A DNA stretch of 64,000 nucleotides from Leptidea sinapis (GCF_905404315.1 NC_066266.1:3603501-3667500), one strand, 5' to 3'. Positions 30,490-40,704 are shown, numbered from the stretch's first letter. Made by a program: numbers and translations. Notes: a model not told the origin generated them from the letters alone.

Positions 30490-31253
30490 CCTCGTCAGTG
30501 CCCCACCCGCCTTGGAGCCTCAGTAGGGGACGTCATGCACCTTGATGTACATGTCCGCCAGGACTACTGCGAGGATATAGTAACCCTCACCGTGAATACC
30601 TGATGACTGACGGCCGAGTAATGTAGAAGCCGCATACGTGAGGAAGAGAGCCTCCCGCGCTCACCTCAACATCCGCGACCGGGCCATAGGCACCCACATG
30701 GATTTGGGTCACTCGCCGGCAGCCCTCTGACGGGAAGCCACAGCCGATTGATCGAGAATGGCTAGTCCCCGACCGCCCGTTTAAGAGGAAGATCAGGGCC
30801 AAAGAGGCGTGTTGCTTCAAGCAGGTAACTGACCGACCGCTATCCGCTCAACCACCAGGATTCCTTACTCCCTCCTTACGGGTATCCACGCACGGCACAA
30901 ACACGTGGGTGATCGCATTTCCTTACTCACTGATGTTAGTGAGCCCTCGACCTCTCGATCACGCGAGGTGAGGTGAAGGAGGAAAGGATTGTGTGGGTAG
31001 GTTGGGGGAGGGCGGCCAGAGGTTTCTGTTCTGCCAATTACCTTAGTGTAAATTATTTGATGACTCTATGGAGGCACTTGGCCAATAAACGGGCGGCAAC
31101 CTCGAGAAGGATAGTCCACTGGCCTTGCTTAGAGGGTCGCTGTATTGATATTCCTCTAAACCATTCGCCAAACCCAGCATCGGACAGATGCTGGGAGTAG
31201 GGGTTGCGTCAACCAAGGTCCGTGAGAGAAATTCATTGACGATACCCCCGCCC
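30490..31253 (-). promoter_or_regulatory. LINE 5' untranslated region, presumed internal promoter
   Basis: About 760 bases between the ORF1 start and the 5' end, markedly GC-richer than the flanks, with no good ORF. Autonomous LINEs carry an internal RNA polymerase II promoter at the 5' end. I infer one here but see no specific TATA or initiator element to name. Confidence 0.55.
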
Positions 31254-31261
31254 ACCTAGGT
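31254..31261. repeat. Target site duplication, right copy
   Basis: acctaggt, identical to 25259-25266. Confidence 0.75.
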
Positions 31262-31519
31262 TATAAATAGAGCGAATAGCCCTCTTCTGCAGCACAAGTA
31301 TTGTATTAATATCGGCAGCATTGCCCCATAGCAATCTTCCTCGAAATAAGATTCATATAATATATTGGGAAAGGAAGCGAAAACGGGAACTTGAGCTGGA
31401 GTAGGACATGAGATAATCTTCAATTCCAAACTTGCTTATTATTTTTAAAAACTACTTTACATAATGTTTTTTATCATTTTGTTTTATTCATAAAAATAAC
31501 GTCTCATTTTTTTACTTAT

Positions 31520-31645
31520 ACTAGCTGACCTGGCATATAGCTTCAACGAATCTATTACAAAAGATTTCATTGAGATCAGTCGAATAGTTTAGGAGTTATT
31601 AGGGAACATACAAACATACACTCTCTTTTATATATATAGATTTAT
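31520..31645. repeat. Helitron-like or other short transposon end
   Basis: Starts actagctgacctggc, the reverse complement of the 3' end (gggtcagctagt type) of the other Helitron-like families, and ends in a tatatata run. No matching interior is found in the window. Confidence 0.4.
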
Positions 31646-31648
31646 TAT

Positions 31649-31702
31649 TATGGAACAGAAGGCCGACCGCGCGTACAGGTGGGTCACTTGATATTAAGTT
31701 AA
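31649..31702 (-). mobile_element. LINE family J3 tail scrap
   Basis: The order tatggaacag, gcgtacaggtgggtcac and tattaagtt parallels 11005-11052. Confidence 0.5.
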
Positions 31703-32059
31703 TATATTAATGATATTCTAAAATATAATATACTGAATTTATTGACTTGCTAACTAATGTTTTTACTAATAATTTGACATTTTATCATCCAATTGCAATT
31801 ATTTAGATTAATGACGTTCTATACATAATTGAACGTCATTGATTTCGACACCAATTTACCGTCATTGTGTGCCTTAATAAAATCTTATAAAAAAAGTCAT
31901 TGTGTACATCCATATTTCTTTGACAACTTGTTACAAATACAAATTATTTGTACGCCAAAGCATGCGCGCAATCAATGGAGAACTTTTATTGTAATTTTTA
32001 ACATCTTATGTATACCCATGACTACAAATAAATAATAAAATGACAATGAAATGAAACCA
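31703..32059. other. AT-rich, nothing recognised
   Basis: A short plus-strand frame (31829-32035) has no recognisable product. Confidence 0.45.
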
Positions 32060-32862
32060 TTGCTGACTCTCTCCTGCAACTCCAGAGGAATCGAAGGAGC
32101 GTCGCCGGTCATTAAGAAAGATACCAAAGCATTTTTTGAAAGAGGGTTGTCGTATGGAAATATCGCACAAGGAAGCGCATGAGCTCAACCACAGTTTGGT
32201 TGAGTGGAAGAAAGTACCTTGAAAACCATATTTTGGAGAATGAATATGGACAAGTTAGGATATCATCCCGACCATCTGGATGTGTGGCGGTCCTCCACAG
32301 TGCGGTTTTCAAGGAGCTTTCTTCCACGTACTAAAAAGCCGTGGAATGAGCTTCCTTATGCGGCGTTTCCGGGACGATACGACATGGGTACCATCAAAAA
32401 AAGCGCGTACACCTTCCTTAAAGGCCGGCAACGCTCCTGTGATTCCTCTGGTGTTGCAAGAGATTGTGGGCGGCGGTGATCACTTAACAACAGGTGACCC
32501 GTACGCTCGTTTGTCCTCCTATTACATAATAAAAAAATGGAGTACATCAAATCGCGCGAATAGACGGCGACAGGTCAAATAGTTCTTCGGAGCACTCGCC
32601 GTGATGAATAGGATAGACACAATGAAGCGAAGTTTTTACGCAGTGCCAGGTGATCAAGATATTAACGGAGCACTGGATACTGCCCGACAACCTAAGCAAC
32701 TCACGTGGTTAATGTCGAGATGATGGTGGCCTAAACCGAAGATGACATTTTCATATGTGGCCTGACCTACACTTAGTAAAGTGCTACAATGTGGACCGGC
32801 TATGTATTTCCGTGCTTTATTTATGACGTCCAGCTACTTCGAAGCTAATTTGGACTTGCCAT
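32060..32862. mobile_element. LINE family J3, three fragments in alternating orientation
   Basis: 32060-32245 is J3 C-terminus plus 3' UTR on the minus strand (STVRFSRYFLP region, RRRSFDSSGVAGES). 32250-32535 is the same region on the plus strand (VWRSSTVRFSRSFLPRT, GRYDMGTIKKSAYTFLKGRQ and 3' UTR). 32555-32862 is a more upstream J3 segment on the minus strand (equivalent to 11320-11640). The first two meet head to head at nearly the same point of the gene, so a fold-back or inversion is likely. Confidence 0.75.
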
Positions 32863-32867
32863 TATCA

Positions 32868-33045
32868 TCATCATCTTCAGCCGGAAGACTTCCACTGCTT
32901 GACAAATGTCTCCCCCGAAAATCTCCACGAATATCGGTCCTGCGCTGCCCTCATCCCATTTTTTCCGGCGATCTTGACCAGATCGTCGATCCATCTTGTG
33001 GGAGGCCTACCAACACTTCGACTTCCGGTACGTTCTACTTCATAC
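32868..33045 (-). mobile_element. RTE-like LINE 3' end
   Basis: Reverse of the RTE-like tail: tcttcagccggaagacttcc, the cctgcgctgccctcatccca block and ccatcttgtgggaggcctac. Confidence 0.75.
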
Positions 33046-33589
33046 CATTATAACAGTATATAATATAAATTTATGATAAAAATGTTTTTTTTACATTTAT
33101 ACCGCTTCTGACGACATCAGAAAAACTGAACAATAAATTTGTCGACACAAAGATTCAAAAGCGCGGGCTCGCATCGAGACAGCCCAATTAAAGTCTATTT
33201 TGCGCCCACCTGGCACAGAATGGATGAAAAAGTTTAAAAAAGTAACCTTTTGCTAAATTATAAGCAATGAAGCGTGATCGGTAATCCATCGCGGTAACTT
33301 TTTTCTCCACGGCTTTATGTCAATGTGCCTTTGGCTTTTTTCGCATGTAGACATTATACATGTTCAATTTCGTATTTCGAACACTTCTAAGGAAATAATG
33401 TCTAAGGTAAGCCATTTTTTAATTTAAAAAATTGTACATTTAATCCATCTGTAAGACTCTTTTTCTAAAGGACGCGTAGAAATATCATGTTAATATTAAA
33501 TGAAATTCAAATTAAAATAGTTGACAAAACTGACCTAGCCTCAAATCAGAATATTAGGTATAGCCTCTAAGATCATTTATAGTACGTCT
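33046..33589. other. AT-rich, nothing recognised
   Basis: No supported gene or repeat. Confidence 0.45.
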
Positions 33590-33750
33590 AGATAAGACTA
33601 TGACAGCTGTGAAAACGTCTAAAACAAGACCTTAGAATTAAACTCTATTTTGAGCAATTCACGCACACTACCACAAAGTGTCATACGAATCGAACAGCTA
33701 ATATTCCTAGCTTGTTTTTAACGGTTGTCTAACAGCAATAGCTAGCTAAC
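33590..33750 (+). repeat. Repeat family D copy
   Basis: Shared order with 48395-48600: acgtctaga, tatgacagctgtgaaaacgt, gagcaattcacgcacacta, gtgtcatacgaatcg, aatattcctagct. Reverse copies lie at 39765 and 44895. Non-coding. Confidence 0.6.
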
Positions 33751-34008
33751 TCTATCTAGACATATTAATTATCTATGGTATAAAGCCTATAAGTACAATG
33801 GCTGCCAGACTATGATATATCTAATACAATACTTTTTATACTTATTAATTAATCTTATCGATTATGATATGATTAAAAATTATACAAATATTAATACTAC
33901 ATTTAAAAGTAAGTGTGTGCGTGTAATATTTACGCGCGATTGAAGTAAAAGTTCTTTGGCGTTTACGACACTTACACAATACACTACTGAAACGATGTAA
34001 CTTAAATT
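33751..34008. other. AT-rich spacer
   Basis: Nothing recognised. Confidence 0.4.
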
Positions 34009-34195
34009 AAAATAAATATAATAATAATATTGACACACTTTTACACAAATAATCTTGTCCCAAACTAGACATAGCGTGTAACTATGAGTACAAAACAATA
34101 ATATATTTAATACAATATACTTACTTAAATATACATACATAAATACAAATAAACATTAATGACTCGGAAACAAACATTCATATTCATCATATATA
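34009..34195 (-). mobile_element. tRNA-derived SINE (family S), head lost
   Basis: Reverse body with attgacacacttttacacaa, aactagacatagcgtgtaac, and tgactcggaaacaaacattc. The tRNA-like head is missing. Confidence 0.7.
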
Positions 34196-34695
34196 TCTTT
34201 TATCTATATATCTTATTATTGATTTATATGTAGCCATGAATGATAATATAATGTTAAATTGATATTATTTATTAAAAAATAAACACACTTTTATCAGATT
34301 CTTGATTTTCTCTTTTATTCTTGTTTATTGAAGAAAGAGTAAAATGAGTGGCACTTTAATATAATGGGCAGGGCGTATCAATTACCATTAGCTAAACGTA
34401 AAATATTAAAAATTATTACAGATTAATTAATAGGAAGAAACTTCTGTCACTCTTATTATAATTTAATCACGAACCATTGAATAGGAAGACATAAAAATTT
34501 AACAGGAAGAAATTTGACAAAGGCAAAACAGTAGTACCTAATAATAGATTGGTTGAAAAGGTAAAAAAAATTGTTCCTTTTTAGGGTTCTGTATCCAAAG
34601 GATAACCCACTGAAATCGGGTTGTATTCTCATAAACTGAAATGGTTTGAAAGCAGAAGTTTGTCAGAGTACTTACCGGGAGTTTATGGCGTCTAA
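34196..34695. repeat. AT-rich with a family A tail scrap
   Basis: 34348-34400 is the family A end (agtggcactttaatataatg, gcagggcgtatcaattacca). The rest of the stretch is unassigned. Confidence 0.5.
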
Positions 34696-35014
34696 CGGCC
34701 GTTCCCAATATACTATCAACAGATAGAGATAAATTACTACCTTCTACTGTCAGTAATTAGCTGTCAATAAAGTGAAGCTGTCCCAATATACCCGATAAGT
34801 CATTCTTATCGCCTTATATTGGGACGCGTGAATTGCAATTTCCATACAAACTTTTATCGCTGGCAAGCTATACGTCCGCCCATTGACAGACAACGTGTAG
34901 GGATGAGGTGAGTTACCGTCGACAAGTTTATTGGGACAGAAAAGTCAACGATAGTTACGATTATTATCTCAGGTAGGCCACAACCGGAGATAGACTGAAT
35001 ATTGGGAACGGCCG
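34696..35014. mobile_element. MITE with TAA target duplication (PIF/Harbinger-like)
   Basis: 319 bases. Terminal inverted repeats cggccgttcccaatat (left) and atattgggaacggccg (right) are exact, with weaker pairing inside. TAA flanks both ends (34693-34695 and 35015-35017), the TWA duplication typical of Harbinger-mobilised MITEs. No ORF. A right-hand fragment of the same family lies at 63694-63750, also followed by TAA. Its TIR differs from that of the 21.1-kb Harbinger element. Confidence 0.75.
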
Positions 35015-35734
35015 TAAGTAAAAAAGCGGGAAAGTATTCGAAAACTATGGCTAATTCCTAAATTTTTTAAACCATTACAGTCTTATTATTATTATTAGTA
35101 TTAGTCTTATACTAATTATAACAAACGCATCAATGTAACACAATGTTACGAAAATAATTTTCTAAACTCAAAATTCACTCAAGTAACTCTATGCGTAATG
35201 AAAAACTACCATAGCTTCCGCTTTTAAAAGTTTTATTTATATTAATACCGTAAAGAATGCATGCCTAATTCAATTTAAAAAAGTGATCCGAAATATTTAT
35301 AATCTATATCACAAAGGTGACCTTCCGGTACCTAAAAACCAAAAAAAAACTACAAAAAGCCATAACCCCATAATTCACAATTAAAAACGGCTACTGGTCA
35401 TGGCGGAAAGTGTAGATAATAAATTTGTTCGATAAAAAGGTTCGAATGAAAGAGGCAGGATACGGCACAAAGGCGGGACAGGCTGGCTACAAAATAAAAT
35501 ATAAAATTGTTTATGGTTATTTGCCGCCAACGCCTGGTGAGTTTAAATTTAGAACTTCAAGATGAAATGGCCGCCACCGCTTTAATGCTACCAGGTTCGA
35601 ATATATTTGTGTTAAATTTACATTTTAACGAGCCCGTTCGTTGGTAATGAAAGGTTTCTTATTCGGTGTTGTTTCCCGTTATTCATTTATCCGTTTTTAT
35701 ATAGGTGGATATAAGAACTAATGTAAAGTGATCA
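35015..35734. other. AT-rich, nothing recognised
   Basis: No supported gene. Confidence 0.45.
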
Positions 35735-35800
35735 CCACCACCCATTTTCTCTTGTAGCATCAGAGATATCATAGGATCGTTGCCGGCAGATTAAAAGTAA
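35735..35800 (-). mobile_element. LINE family J3 tail scrap
   Basis: agtgatcaccaccaccca, tgtagcatcagag and cgttgccggca parallel 11050-11110. Confidence 0.5.
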
Positions 35801-35949
35801 CGCATAAAAAAACATACCGACAAAAAGAGAAAGAAAACGTATGAACGAATCGACCACAGCAAAAATGCGGACACACTAGCGACCTTTTAAAAATGGTGTG
35901 TGTGACACCTTCTTGGACACAAACAGGGATTTCTTATTTTCGGTAGATT

Positions 35950-36415
35950 ATAATTATTTTAACCGACTTCAAAAAAGGAGGAGGTTCTCAATCCTTTAGT
36001 ATTTTTTTTATGTTTGTTACCTCAGATATTCGACTGGATGATCCTTTTTTGTTTGAAAGCTAGTACTTCCCGTGTGGTTTCATTGCAGTTTGCTCCAGAT
36101 CTGACAATAGGATCCATGAGAAAACCATAAAAGCCTTAAATTTGCTATAAGTATGTGCGCGAAAAATTTACGAATAACTCAATATCGCGCCAACTGATTT
36201 CGATGATTCTTTTTTTTTGGAAAGGATATACTTCAAAGGTTGTTTGGTGAGAGTTAATCTGCCCAGATTCTGATAAAGTAGCTGAACTCTTCAATTATTA
36301 GGAGCAAATTAACTATACTCTACCGAATCTTTTTAATGCTATAGGAAAATTTGATTCACGTACCATAACGTCGTTATGGTCAAGTAATTATTGTAGTTGA
36401 ATATAATGATCAATG
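35950..36415 (+). repeat. Family P dispersed repeat
   Basis: Starts ttaaccgacttcaaaaaagg and aggaggttctcaatcc, a well-known start of insect interspersed repeats. The first 70 bases match 13625 and the reverse of 58680-58745. The remainder seems to be longer sequence of the same unit or neighbouring DNA. Confidence 0.5.
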
Positions 36416-36473
36416 GGATCGATCGAGTAGATCTACACACATTTAGACAAATTATTAGTTAAAATTAATTTTA

Positions 36474-36771
36474 TCTAATATATAAAATTCTCGTGTCATG
36501 GCGTTTGTAGTTAAACTCCTTCGAAACGGCGTGGCCGATTCTCATGAAATTTTGAGTGCGTATTGGGTAGGTATGAGAATCGGATAACATCTATTTTACA
36601 TCCCCCTAAATGTTAAGGGTGGTCTAAGCCAATTTTTTTTTTATATTTGTTTAATTATGAGTCAGCATTAAAAAATACATACAACTTCAAATTTTCACCA
36701 ATCTACGATCAACAGTTACTTTTGTATCGCAATTTTAATATCGGCAATACAACGTTTGCTTGGTCAGCTAG
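36474..36771 (+). mobile_element. Helitron-like element (family H2), complete
   Basis: 298 bases from TC (tctaatatataaaattctcg) to CTAG (ggtcagctag), followed by T. The same family is complete in reverse at 41781-42042 and 5'-truncated at 40345-40609. All share ctacgatcaacagttacttt and ggcaatacaacgtttgct. Non-coding and non-autonomous. Confidence 0.65.
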
Positions 36772-37004
36772 TTAAAACTTTAAAAAAAAACACCAGTTCT
36801 GTAAGTGTGAATAAATAGGTAACATTGTTTTGTATTAAATCGTATTGAAGAGCGCGAATTTATTGAAATGCGTTCATTAAAGCTTACTTGAAACAATTAA
36901 TTCAACTCAATGAATGTCAATTGAAACTTACCTTAAAGCGGTAATAACTATTGCCTTAATAAATAAAATACACATATTATAGTATTTATAACTACCTTTA
37001 TGAC
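36772..37004. other. AT-rich spacer
   Basis: Nothing recognised. Confidence 0.4.
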
Positions 37005-37282
37005 GACCTGTTTAGCCGAGTGGTGAGCGATCCTATCTACTAAGTTAGAGGTCCCGAGTTCGAATCCCGGTTGGTGCAAGCATTTATATGATGAATATGG
37101 ATGTTTGTTTCCGAGTCATGGATGTTTAAATGTATTTATGTATGTTTATATGAATTTATGTATGTTTAAGTAAGTATATTGTATTAAATATATCGATGTC
37201 TTGTAACCCATAACACAGGCTATATTATATGCTTAACTTGGGGCAAGATAATTTGTGTAAAAAGTGTGTCAATATTATTATT
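37005..37282 (+). mobile_element. tRNA-derived SINE (family S), full copy
   Basis: The tRNA-like head gacctgtttagccgagtggt carries box A-like sequence, and cgagttcgaatcccggt is box B. The body has gtttgtttccgagtcatgga and repeated tatgtatgttta blocks. The end aagtgtgtcaatattatta is a short (ATT)n tail. RNA polymerase III transcription from the head is the expected mode, with spread by LINE proteins. Confidence 0.8.
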
Positions 37283-37394
37283 TATAACTACGTAATTATA
37301 CTAATTGCAATTGTGGGAATATAATGCATCTACTTGTACTCAATGACGTTCTATACACATATAAGTACATATCATTCGCAGTCTGATAGCCGAA

Positions 37395-37705
37395 CGGCAA
37401 AAGTCTTCTTCTTGAGGTGCCATCTCCTAGCGGAGGTCGGCTATCATTAGTGCTATTTTTATCTTTGACACAGCAGGTCGGAACAGGGATCCTGGGCTAA
37501 GGTTCAACCATGTCCGGAGATTCTTAAGCCACGAAGTACGCCTTCTTCCGGGTGGACGATTTCCCTGGATTTACCCTTGCACGATGAGTTGGTGCAGGTC
37601 GTATTCAAAATTACGCATTATGACTAAAGTACTGCAGCTTGCGTTTGCTTGACAGTTTTCAAGATCTCTACCTTTTTGTTCATCATCTTCAAAACTCTGC
37701 AAAAC
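37395..37705 (-). mobile_element. RTE-like endonuclease/reverse transcriptase C-terminus (family R2b)
   Basis: The minus strand reads LLQLI-like sequence then QGKIQGK-like, RRRTSWL and MIADL-like blocks (compare 49585-49851: QGKIQRKRSPGRRRTSWLNI). This is the GK(R)GPGRRR.SWL ending found in insect endonuclease-reverse transcriptase ORFs. Several frame breaks. Confidence 0.7.
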
Positions 37706-38072
37706 GGCAAAAGTATGCAAAATTAATGACAATATAGGGACACTTTTCTCCTTACTCGTATTTTACCGGATCAATTAATCTAAACATAATAAATGTTTTA
37801 CACTGCTGCTTATTGACCAAGAATATTTTAACAGCTGGAGTAAATGTGGCAATGTATAGATATATAGCAGTCGATGATTATTATGGTGTAATTTGTGGCA
37901 TGTTCCATATTTCGGCTTTGTTCTATATATATATTATGTACAGAATGTCATTGACTGTATTCAATAACTCTTTTGTTATTATTTATTAATATTTTACATG
38001 TTTTTTATTGACTTTCTCTGAATATTTTCTTTTTCATTAATGTTAGTGTCAATTTCTTGATCTCCTTCTTCT
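37706..38072. other. AT-rich, nothing recognised
   Basis: No supported feature. Confidence 0.45.
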
Positions 38073-38460
38073 TCATCTTCGTGACACTCTTGACAGAGCG
38101 GTCGTAGTCATCACGAAGTGACGTGTTTTGAAGCAGATGTGATTCGCCTCACGAGCATTCCCCACTTTTCCCTGCTGACCGACAGCCTGGTACACGCGTT
38201 CAATGGACAGAGACATCATTTGAGCCATCCAACCATGCATACTTTTTGGAGTTACCGACCTGGAGTAGTCTATTTTTAGTCCGTGCTGCCATTTGTAATG
38301 GGGAGCCATTTGTAATGGGGGGGTAGCCCATACCGGACGAAACACAGCGACAAAGCCGCTATTGCACGCCGGCTTCAAGTGGTAGAGTGGTATTGGGTGG
38401 TGGCCTAATTCGGTTGAGTCCGTTAGGACCCTACATGGCACTACCACTCAGAGACCCCAC
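38073..38460 (-). other. GC-richer open stretch of unknown origin
   Basis: A 124-aa minus-strand frame (38073-38447) containing SMHGWMAQMMSLSIERVYQA looks more protein-like than its surroundings. It may be an old transposon ORF. I do not recognise it, and both strands contain interrupted frames. Confidence 0.3.
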
Positions 38461-38541
38461 AAGACAAGCCACCCTTAGTCGACTCGAACCGACTTTACCC
38501 TAACGAGCGTTACATTCAGCTCATTCTCATTTAGTTACCAC

Positions 38542-39071
38542 AAATTCAAATATTTTTATTCAAAATTGTATGTGACATCACTTATTCAAAGTCAAAAACT
38601 ACGACCCATTCCAAAAAGGATGCCTCAGACCTGAGAAGAATGAGCGCAACAAACTCAGCGGGCTTTTTTTTCAATAAAAAATATGTTTACAAAAGTAATC
38701 TTGTACAATTAAACTTAGGTATTATTCAATAGCCTGAGGGAGGTCACTTCATTCCCAATCTACGGCATCTTTAAGAAAGTTATTTATGTTATAGTAATCA
38801 TTACCACACAAACGTTTCTTAACAATTATTTTTAATTTCGTAGTACTTTTGTTTGAACATTTTCTGGGATGTTGTTGTAAAAGCATATACATCGCCCCAC
38901 AAAAGACTTGCTAATTCGGCTTAGCCGAGTAGTAGGCATTATAAGTTTATGTCTGTTCCTGGTGTTAGCATTATGGCTATGACAGTTTCTAGCAAATTCA
39001 CTTATGTGCCTATGAAGTATGAACATACATTACGTTATCAAGAATATATTAAGAAGCAACAGTCAAGATGT
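38542..39071 (-). mobile_element. Jockey/CR1-like LINE (J1) 3' end
   Basis: In reverse: tail attcaaatatttttattcaa, gcctcagacctgagaagaat, agcctgagggaggtcacttc. The coding end on the minus strand reads HRHISEFARNCHSHNANTR, then HKLIMPTTRLSRISKSFVGR and CFYNNIPENVQTK. Truncated near 39071. Confidence 0.8.
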
Positions 39072-39764
39072 AAAAAACACAAAGAGGCGCGGCTAAAGAA
39101 ATTATTGTCTTCAAAAAACATAAAAATACTATTACTTTCAACGAGTAAAACATGGCAATTGTATTATTCAAAGTAACGAAAGAACAAAATAATCTTATTC
39201 TTTTTAATTATCGTAACAGACAGACAGATTACACGCGTAACGTGCATCCAACGTAACCATTATGCCATTTGATGGATGGCAGTCCATAAATACACCTGTG
39301 CACACAGAAAAAAAGATACTCCATTCATAGAACGGAACTGCATTTCATGCTTCGGACAAAGCATAAACTAAAGACTAGTTCCCACGTTTTTTTTGGACTT
39401 GTCAATAATTTTATCTGACATTTGATAATTAAATTTAATGTAATTTATATTTCTGTGTATGTACTTTCAAATTTATTAATGTTAATACATGAAATATAAT
39501 TTATTGAAGCAGCCGTTATTTTGCGAAAATCCATAATTATTATCCAAACATTTCGAGTTGGGAAAAACTCTGGCAAGAGACCGTGCCAGAGTTTGGCGAG
39601 TCAATATCTCCTGAGGATGTAGAGGCGAAACACGTATCGAACTGTTTAAAGACGAATAATGGCGGAATGAACACTCAAGAAAACTCAAAATATTTGAATA
39701 TAAACAAAGTCTCCATAATAAATTAAATTAATTTTCTACTTTTGAGTTCGGAGACAACTGATGA
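39072..39764. other. AT-rich, nothing recognised
   Basis: One local hairpin: aactctggca (39569-39578) pairs with tgccagagtt downstream near 39595. No gene. Confidence 0.45.
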
Positions 39765-39943
39765 GAACCGGCCAGGTTTATTACTTTAGTGTGCGTGACA
39801 AGGTACCTCATACACTCGCGATTTGTATGTCACTTTGTGTTAGCGTCCGTGTATTGCTCAGAATAGTGGTAAATATTATCAGAACCTTAATTTTATTTCG
39901 ACGTTTTGACAGCTGTCACAGTATATCTAGACGCATAGGTTAA
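39765..39943 (-). repeat. Repeat family D copy, reverse
   Basis: Matches 48395-48600 in reverse: tttagtgtgcgtgaca, actcgcgatttgtatgtcac, gacagctgtcacag, tctagacg. Confidence 0.6.
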
Positions 39944-40222
39944 GGATTGGTCTCCGCTGAAACTAAAATACCGGGTTGCGTAGTAAGACTTTGTAGAAAT
40001 AATACTACAAGAATTAACTAAGACACTAGGAGCACATATCATCAGTAAGTATTTTGTATTTTATTAATTTTAATGAAAAATAAGCCGGAGCGTTTGTTAC
40101 ATAATTTGAGAGATGCCATTAAGTGTCAAGATGCCACGCACACAAGCATCTAATAGTTGCCGTAATAAAAAAGCAATTGTTATTAGGTACTGCGGTATCT
40201 AGGGCGTAGCGGAGACCAATCC
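39944..40222. mobile_element. Small TIR element (MITE-like)
   Basis: Exact 15-bp terminal inverted repeats ggattggtctccgct (39944-39958) and agcggagaccaatcc (40208-40222). Directly abuts family D on the left. No coding capacity and no convincing target duplication. Confidence 0.5.
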
Positions 40223-40344
40223 CTCATCTAAGTTTGAGAGATGCCGTTACACAGATAAATAAACATACTATGTCAAACTAATTTAAGGCGTATAAAGTGT
40301 TATTCTACTTTAATATTGATCAAGATAATAAATAATTATTTCAT

Positions 40345-40609
40345 TATGAACTCCTCCGAAACTTAACTTGGCTTGACCAATTCTTATGAAATTTTGAGTG
40401 CATATTGGGTAGATCTAATCGGACAACATCTATTTTTCATCCCCCTAAATGTTAAGGGTGGTCCACGCCAATTTTTTTTTTAAATTTGTTGGATTATGAG
40501 TCAGCATTAAAAATACATACAACTACAAATTTTCACCCATCTACGATCAACAGTTACTTTTGTATCGCGATTTTAATATCGGCAATACAACGTTTGCTGG
40601 GTCAGCTAG
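40345..40609 (+). mobile_element. Helitron-like element (family H2), 5'-truncated
   Basis: Same as 36474-36771 from the atgaactcctccgaaac block to the CTAG end at 40606-40609, followed by T. Confidence 0.6.
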
Positions 40610-40704
40610 TTTACATACATAAAATAAAAAAAAATACCTCGATAAATATTTAAATTTTAAAATTATACCATTCATATAAATCAGTTATTAACCATTATTT
40701 TTAT

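Larger units (their letters stand above)
25267..31253 (-). mobile_element. Full-length LOA/I-group non-LTR retrotransposon
   Basis: About 6.0 kb with a GC-rich 5' UTR, two long open ORFs overlapping by 35 bases, a short 3' UTR, and a tail of tandem ccta(ta) hexamers instead of poly(A). The 8-bp duplication acctaggt flanks it. APE endonuclease, RT, RNase H and a C-terminal CCHC-like knuckle in ORF2, a DUF4780-like ORF1 and a short-repeat tail together point to the I/LOA/R1 group, most likely LOA (Lian/Bilbo type). No frameshift or stop is seen in either ORF, so it is the youngest and possibly live element here. Confidence 0.85.
24851..31325 (-). mobile_element. Jockey/CR1-like LINE (J1), 5'-truncated, inserted in Helitron-like element and itself split
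   Basis: Left part 24851-25266 is the J1 3' end in reverse (attcaaat repeats at the tail, then gcctcaggcctgagaagaat, and TTRL/NIPENVQ region remnants). Right part 31254-31325 encodes, in reverse, the ILLWG.AADI..(F/V)LQKRA(I/V) block of the jockey RT, as in the 59151-59363 copy. Joining the two sides across one copy of acctaggt gives continuous similarity to 59190-59290. The target in the Helitron is cut at ...ttgccat, with ccat repeated on the far side. Confidence 0.75.
24604..31453 (+). mobile_element. Helitron-like element (family H1), split by nested insertions
   Basis: 24604-24850 matches the first two thirds of the 2639-3011 element (tccatact start, acgcttttacgccggagcta, tttatcccggaaaaatccat, ataccaatagtaggttta). 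31330-31453 matches the remainder (gcaatcttcctcgaaataag, gataatcttcaattccaaac, cttgcttattatttttaaaa). The terminal CTAG part is lost. All 6.5 kb between is later insertion. This is the outermost layer of the nest. Confidence 0.75.

Noticed and set aside
29204..30526. Several plus-strand frames of 74-150 aa over the ORF1 region
   Set aside because: They are antisense shadows of the long minus-strand LINE ORF1, favoured by its GC-rich codons.
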